Assembly (NCBI GenBank): GCA_002478885.1
Contig: DLKC01000094.1
Span: 1-8,902 of the forward strand
DNA from: Chitinophagaceae bacterium UBA7600
GTDB lineage: Bacteria > Bacteroidota > Bacteroidia > Chitinophagales > Chitinophagaceae
Direction of reading: 5' to 3'
Length of the DNA stretch: 8,902 nt
The position numbers were made by a program, and so were the translations under genes. Shown here in pieces: positions 6,221-8,902 of this stretch; the first letter of the stretch is position 1, and every line of letters begins with the position of its first letter. The notes beneath the pieces were generated by a model, which worked only from the letters and a program-made list of their open reading frames with translations, did not search any database and was not told the origin of the DNA.

Positions 6221-6400
6221 GGCCGGGCTTTTTCTTTCCATAGCATCCAGGTTGCGTCGCACTCTTGTACAACAGAACAATAAAACAGCATAAACAATCT
6301 ATAGGAATTTGGATTTAATAGGAAGCATTGCTGCATAAAGTTATGGATGCACAAGAGTACGACGCAACGGAAGCCTGGCTATGAACAAAAGCCGGGCTCA
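6221..6400. repeat. Imperfect inverted-repeat element between the pstS-like and pstC-like genes
   Basis: The left arm (about 6221-6270) and right arm (about 6349-6400) are imperfect reverse complements around a 78-base centre. The inner parts are the clearest: GTTGCGTCGCACTCTTGTAC (6251-6270) against GCACAAGAGTACGACGCAAC (6349-6368), 18 of 20 paired. Further out are CCATAGC (6238-6244) against GCTATG (6378-6383), and GCCGGGCTTTT against AAAAGCCGGGC. There is no ORF inside. Ends, size and the third core copy at 1640-1654 suggest a miniature mobile or REP-like element. When transcribed it would form a long hairpin between the two genes. Its centre carries ATAGGAATT (6301-6309). Confidence 0.65.
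6301..6326 (+). promoter_or_regulatory. Operator half-sites upstream of the pstC-like gene
   Basis: ATAGGAATT (6301-6309) is identical to the right arm of the porin operator. ATAGGAAGC (6318-6326), 17 bases further on, matches it at seven of nine positions in the same orientation. No opposing AATTCCTAT arm is present at the 7-base spacing, so these are half-sites only and may not bind. They lie in the centre of the inverted-repeat element. Confidence 0.3.
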
Positions 6401-6432
6401 TAAAAAGTAGTAAACCAAACTCAACTTAAACT

Positions 6433-7317
6433 ATGACCAAACGAAAACTCGCCGACAGCCTTTCATCCAAGTGGATGCTGGTCTGTCTAAGCTTCTTTCT
6501 TCTAATGCCATTGGCGATAGGGGCGGGGCTTGTAATTAAATCTTCGGGGCTTTTGAGCGAGCACACGCTTAGCAGCCTTATTCTGTCATCCGATTGGTCG
6601 CCTTCTGATGACCAATACGGTTTTTGGCCTTTTATTGTAAGCTCGCTTTGGGTTACCATAATTGCGCTTATCATTTCAATGCCGCTGTGCTTACTGGCAG
6701 CAATTTATTTGACGCAGTTTTCTCCTTCCTGGGTGCTAAAGATTATGCGCCCGGTAATTGATATACTTGCAGGTATTCCATCAGTGGTTTACGGCGTTTG
6801 GGGCGTTTTGATTATTGTGCCTTTCGTTGGTGATAAGGTTGCTCCCTTTTTTGAAAATGAATCACTTGGCTACAGTATTCTTGCCGGGGCATTGGTGCTT
6901 TCGGTAATGAGTGTACCCTACATTCTTAACATGCTGCTCGAAGTTTTCAGGCAGGTGCCGGTTGAACTTGGCGAAGCTTCACTTTCGCTTGGCGCAACGA
7001 AATGGGAAACGATAAAACATGTGTTTATAAGAAAAGGCGCAACAGGAATTTTATCTGCATACGGGCTTGGTTTTTCTAAGGCCCTTGGCGAGACCATTGC
7101 TGTTATGATGGTAGTTGGCAATGTGGTGCAAGTGCCTGAGTCAGTTTTTGACGCGGGTTATCCTTTACCTGCGCTGGTTGCAAACAACTACGGCGAAATG
7201 ATGAGTATTCCTTCGTATGAATCGGCACTTATGTTTGGTTCATTGTTGTTGTTTGTAATCATTCTTGCGATAAACATCTTTTTCCGTTACATCATTTATA
7301 AATCGGAGGTTATATGA
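6433..7317 (+). CDS. PstC-like ABC transporter permease
   Basis: A 294-residue inner-membrane protein with about six hydrophobic segments: roughly 14-36, 64-95, 108-132, 146-168, 205-231 and 264-288. The segment IDILAGIPSVVYGVWG (109-124) and the cytoplasmic EAA-type loop ELGEASLSLGATKWETIKH (178-196), which docks on the ATPase, are typical of PstC. Length is normal. PstC proteins carry a conserved RALGE motif in a transmembrane segment, with charged residues needed for transport in E. coli; here it is KALGE (216-220), keeping charge but not the Arg. It pairs with the gene that follows through a 4-base overlap. The 230-base gap from the binding-protein gene is filled by the inverted-repeat element. 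I use the generic PstC name for fold only; the substrate is open. Confidence 0.88.
   Translation: MTKRKLADSLSSKWMLVCLSFFLLMPLAIGAGLVIKSSGLLSEHTLSSLILSSDWSPSDDQYGFWPFIVSSLWVTIIALIISMPLCLLAAIYLTQFSPSWVLKIMRPVIDILAGIPSVVYGVWGVLIIVPFVGDKVAPFFENESLGYSILAGALVLSVMSVPYILNMLLEVFRQVPVELGEASLSLGATKWETIKHVFIRKGATGILSAYGLGFSKALGETIAVMMVVGNVVQVPESVFDAGYPLPALVANNYGEMMSIPSYESALMFGSLLLFVIILAINIFFRYIIYKSEVI
7305..7309 (+). promoter_or_regulatory. GGAGG ribosome-binding site before the pstA-like gene
   Basis: GGAGG stands four bases before the ATG at 7314, inside the last codons of the pstC-like gene. Such sites are rare elsewhere in this window. It supports the 4-base ATGA overlap as the true start, with translational coupling. 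Confidence 0.5.
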
Positions 7318-8153
7318 CGCTGAAAAGAAAATTTGAAGAGAAATTTTTCCGGGTGCTGTCAGCCCTTATCACATTGGTTATTGTTTATGTTCTTGCAAAT
7401 ATTATCTGGACGATTATTGAAAAAGGGTTTTCGTCTTTATCATGGGAAATCATTTCACAAGAACCAAAAGGTGGCTTCTACATGGGGAAAGGTGGCGGTA
7501 TATTAAATGCGATTGCGGGATCGTTCTACCTCGCCATTAGCGCTACCGTTCTTGCATTTCTTGTAAGCCTGCCCGTGGCGTTGTTCATCAATATTTACCT
7601 GATCAAGTATCGTCGCATGCTTGTTGGCATAAGATTTTTTCTCGATGTATTGTGGGGCATACCTTCTATTGTTTATGGTGCTTTTGCTTTTATGTTAATG
7701 ATCGCACTCGGGCAAAAGAATTCACTTGGTGCCGGCACAATTACAGTAGCTGCAATGATCTCTCCCATTATGATAAGGGCGATGGACGAAGTGTTGAAAA
7801 CGATACCGATCGGCTTGCAGGAAGCCTCTTATGCTTTAGGTTCAACCAGAACAGAAACGGCTTATAAAATATTTTTTCGACAGGCTTTGCCAGGCTTTGC
7901 AACTGCGGTGCTGCTTGCTTTTGGCAGAGGCATTGGCGATGCGGCTTCTGTTTTGTTCACAGCCGGTTATACCGACCATGTGCCAAGAAGTTTCAGCGAT
8001 CCCACAGCAACACTTCCCCTGGCAATATTTTTTCAATTGGGCTCGCCCATTGAATCGGTGCAAAACCGTGCATTCGCGGCAGCAATTGTTTTAACTATTA
8101 TTGTTCTGGTCATCAGTATTTCGGCAAGGCTGTTATACCGGGGCAAAAAATAA
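7314..8153 (+). CDS. PstA-like ABC transporter permease
   Basis: A 279-residue membrane protein whose ATG overlaps the preceding stop (ATGA), so the two permeases should be made in equal amounts. About six hydrophobic segments are visible (roughly 14-36, 68-96, 108-133, 139-156, 193-217 and 250-272). The PstA pattern is clear: FLDVLWGIPSIVYGAFAF (109-126), the EAA-type loop LQEASYALGSTRTETAYK (168-185), ALPG (191-194) and LFTAGYT (214-220). In PstA the segment before LFTAG usually reads ARAIGET; here it is GRGIGDA (204-210), with Asp209 where Glu is usual. Together with the Lys in the PstC-like partner and the changed binding-protein site this suggests adaptation to another substrate, or drift within a Bacteroidota branch. 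The ATPase gene begins 40 bases downstream. Confidence 0.88.
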   Translation: MTLKRKFEEKFFRVLSALITLVIVYVLANIIWTIIEKGFSSLSWEIISQEPKGGFYMGKGGGILNAIAGSFYLAISATVLAFLVSLPVALFINIYLIKYRRMLVGIRFFLDVLWGIPSIVYGAFAFMLMIALGQKNSLGAGTITVAAMISPIMIRAMDEVLKTIPIGLQEASYALGSTRTETAYKIFFRQALPGFATAVLLAFGRGIGDAASVLFTAGYTDHVPRSFSDPTATLPLAIFFQLGSPIESVQNRAFAAAIVLTIIVLVISISARLLYRGKK

Positions 8154-8193
8154 AACCAAGAAATCGTAAAACTCAAACAAAAAAACTAGTACT

Positions 8194-8902
8194 ATGACAA
8201 ATCTCAGCACTACAACTGCCCAACCAGGGTCAGATGTAAAATTCGCAAAAGTGCAGGAAGAAATTCCCGTATTGAGGGTGCGCAACCTGCATGTGAAAAG
8301 TAAAAACTCGCAGATACTGAAAGATATTAACCTGATCGTGCCTAAAAATAAAATTACCGTTTTACTTGGCCCCAGCGGATGTGGCAAAACTACTTTACTT
8401 AAATGCATGAACAGGCTTACAGACTTGTATAGTGAACTAAAAGTGACAGGTTCGATAGAAATTGACGGAGAAGACATATTCAGTGAGAAAAATGATATAA
8501 CGCAATTAAGACAAAAGATGGGCCTGGTAATGCAACGGCCTTTTCCATTGCCAATGTCCATTTACGAGAACATCGCGTATGGCCTGAAAATAAAAGGCAT
8601 TCGCAACAAAAAAGTAATCGCAGAAAAAGTTGAAAAGCATTTGCGTGAAGTAGCGCTCTGGGATGAAGTAAAAGACCGTTTAAAAACTTCAGCTCAAAGA
8701 TTATCCATCGGCCAGCAACAGCGTTTATGTCTTGCACGCGGACTTGCCGTTGAACCCGAAATTATTCTTGCCGATGAACCAACATCCGCACTCGATCCTA
8801 TTTCGAGCCGTGTAATTGAAGAGGAATTTTTGCGATTGAAAGATGATTACACCATCATTCTCGTAACACACATCCTGCGCCAGGCAAAGCGTTTGGCCGA
8901 TT
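8194..8902 (+). CDS. PstB-like ABC transporter ATPase (C-terminus beyond window)
   Basis: From ATG 8194 the frame stays open for 236 codons to the window edge. An N-terminal extension of about 25 residues, not usual in PstB, precedes the nucleotide-binding domain. Walker A is GPSGCGKTT (59-67), the Q-loop MQRPFPLPMSIYENI (Gln114), the signature LSIGQQQRLCLARGLA (170-185), Walker B IILADEP (190-196), the D-loop SALDP, and the switch histidine 226 in VTHILRQAKR. The run CMNRLTDL and QQQRLCLAR place it with PstB. Two positions are odd: the signature is LSIGQ rather than LSGGQ, and Ile follows the switch His where PstB usually has Asn. Catalytic Glu195 is intact, so it should hydrolyse ATP. It would power the permease pair just upstream. 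By comparison with a typical PstB (about 250 residues for the domain), perhaps 30 to 40 residues are missing. Confidence 0.88.
   Translation, partial: MTNLSTTTAQPGSDVKFAKVQEEIPVLRVRNLHVKSKNSQILKDINLIVPKNKITVLLGPSGCGKTTLLKCMNRLTDLYSELKVTGSIEIDGEDIFSEKNDITQLRQKMGLVMQRPFPLPMSIYENIAYGLKIKGIRNKKVIAEKVEKHLREVALWDEVKDRLKTSAQRLSIGQQQRLCLARGLAVEPEIILADEPTSALDPISSRVIEEEFLRLKDDYTIILVTHILRQAKRLAD

Noticed and set aside
5204..8902. Calling the locus pstSCAB for phosphate
   Set aside because: The fold fits, but changed ligand residues, Rrf2-type operators and the linked porin make the phosphate assignment unsafe, so no gene symbols are given.
1..8902. CRISPR array, tRNA, rRNA or intact insertion sequence
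   Set aside because: I saw no regularly spaced repeats, no tRNA or rRNA-like sequence and no transposase reading frame.

Overview
The window looks like a chromosomal segment from a Bacteroidota bacterium, most probably of the family Chitinophagaceae. The signs are AT-rich intergenic DNA, promoters of the TTTG/TAnnTTTG type, almost no Shine-Dalgarno sequences, an alginate-export-type barrel porin, and proteins whose wording is familiar from that family. The taxonomic call is inference from pattern recall, not from a search.

Layout. (1) Positions 1-281, minus strand: the N-terminus of an acyl-CoA dehydrogenase of glutaryl-CoA dehydrogenase type, cut by the window edge. (2) 282-998: no intact gene. 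571-933 reads as the C-terminal part of an outer-membrane beta-barrel protein carrying three in-frame stops, so it is a decayed gene. (3) 999-1610: a cytoplasmic SGNH/GDSL hydrolase. Its consensus promoter lies so close to the ATG that the mRNA may be leaderless. (4) 1771-3150: a lipoprotein GH13 amylase-like enzyme with its own promoter and an apparent terminator. (5) 3235-8902: an Rrf2-family regulator followed by a porin, a PstS-like binding protein, PstC-like and PstA-like permeases and a PstB-like ATPase that runs off the window.

The most interesting part is block 5. It looks like one uptake system covering the whole envelope: outer-membrane porin, periplasmic binding protein, inner-membrane permease pair and ATPase, with a local regulator. 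A perfect 9-7-9 palindrome (AATTCCTAT-N7-ATAGGAATT) sits just upstream of the porin's TAnnTTTG box. The same left arm with a weaker right arm precedes the pstS-like gene, and an exact half-site precedes the pstC-like gene. This fits an Rrf2 regulon. The binding protein keeps the Arg and Asp of the PstS anion site but has lost the Ser/Thr ligands (Ala-Gly-Ala in place of Ser-Gly-Thr). The permeases and ATPase also deviate at signature positions. I therefore do not think it can simply be called a phosphate transporter; the substrate is open, possibly another oxyanion.

Between the pstS-like and pstC-like genes lies a roughly 180-bp imperfect inverted repeat of MITE/REP type. A 15-base piece of its arm recurs exactly, in inverted orientation, upstream of the amylase gene, which suggests a dispersed repeat family.
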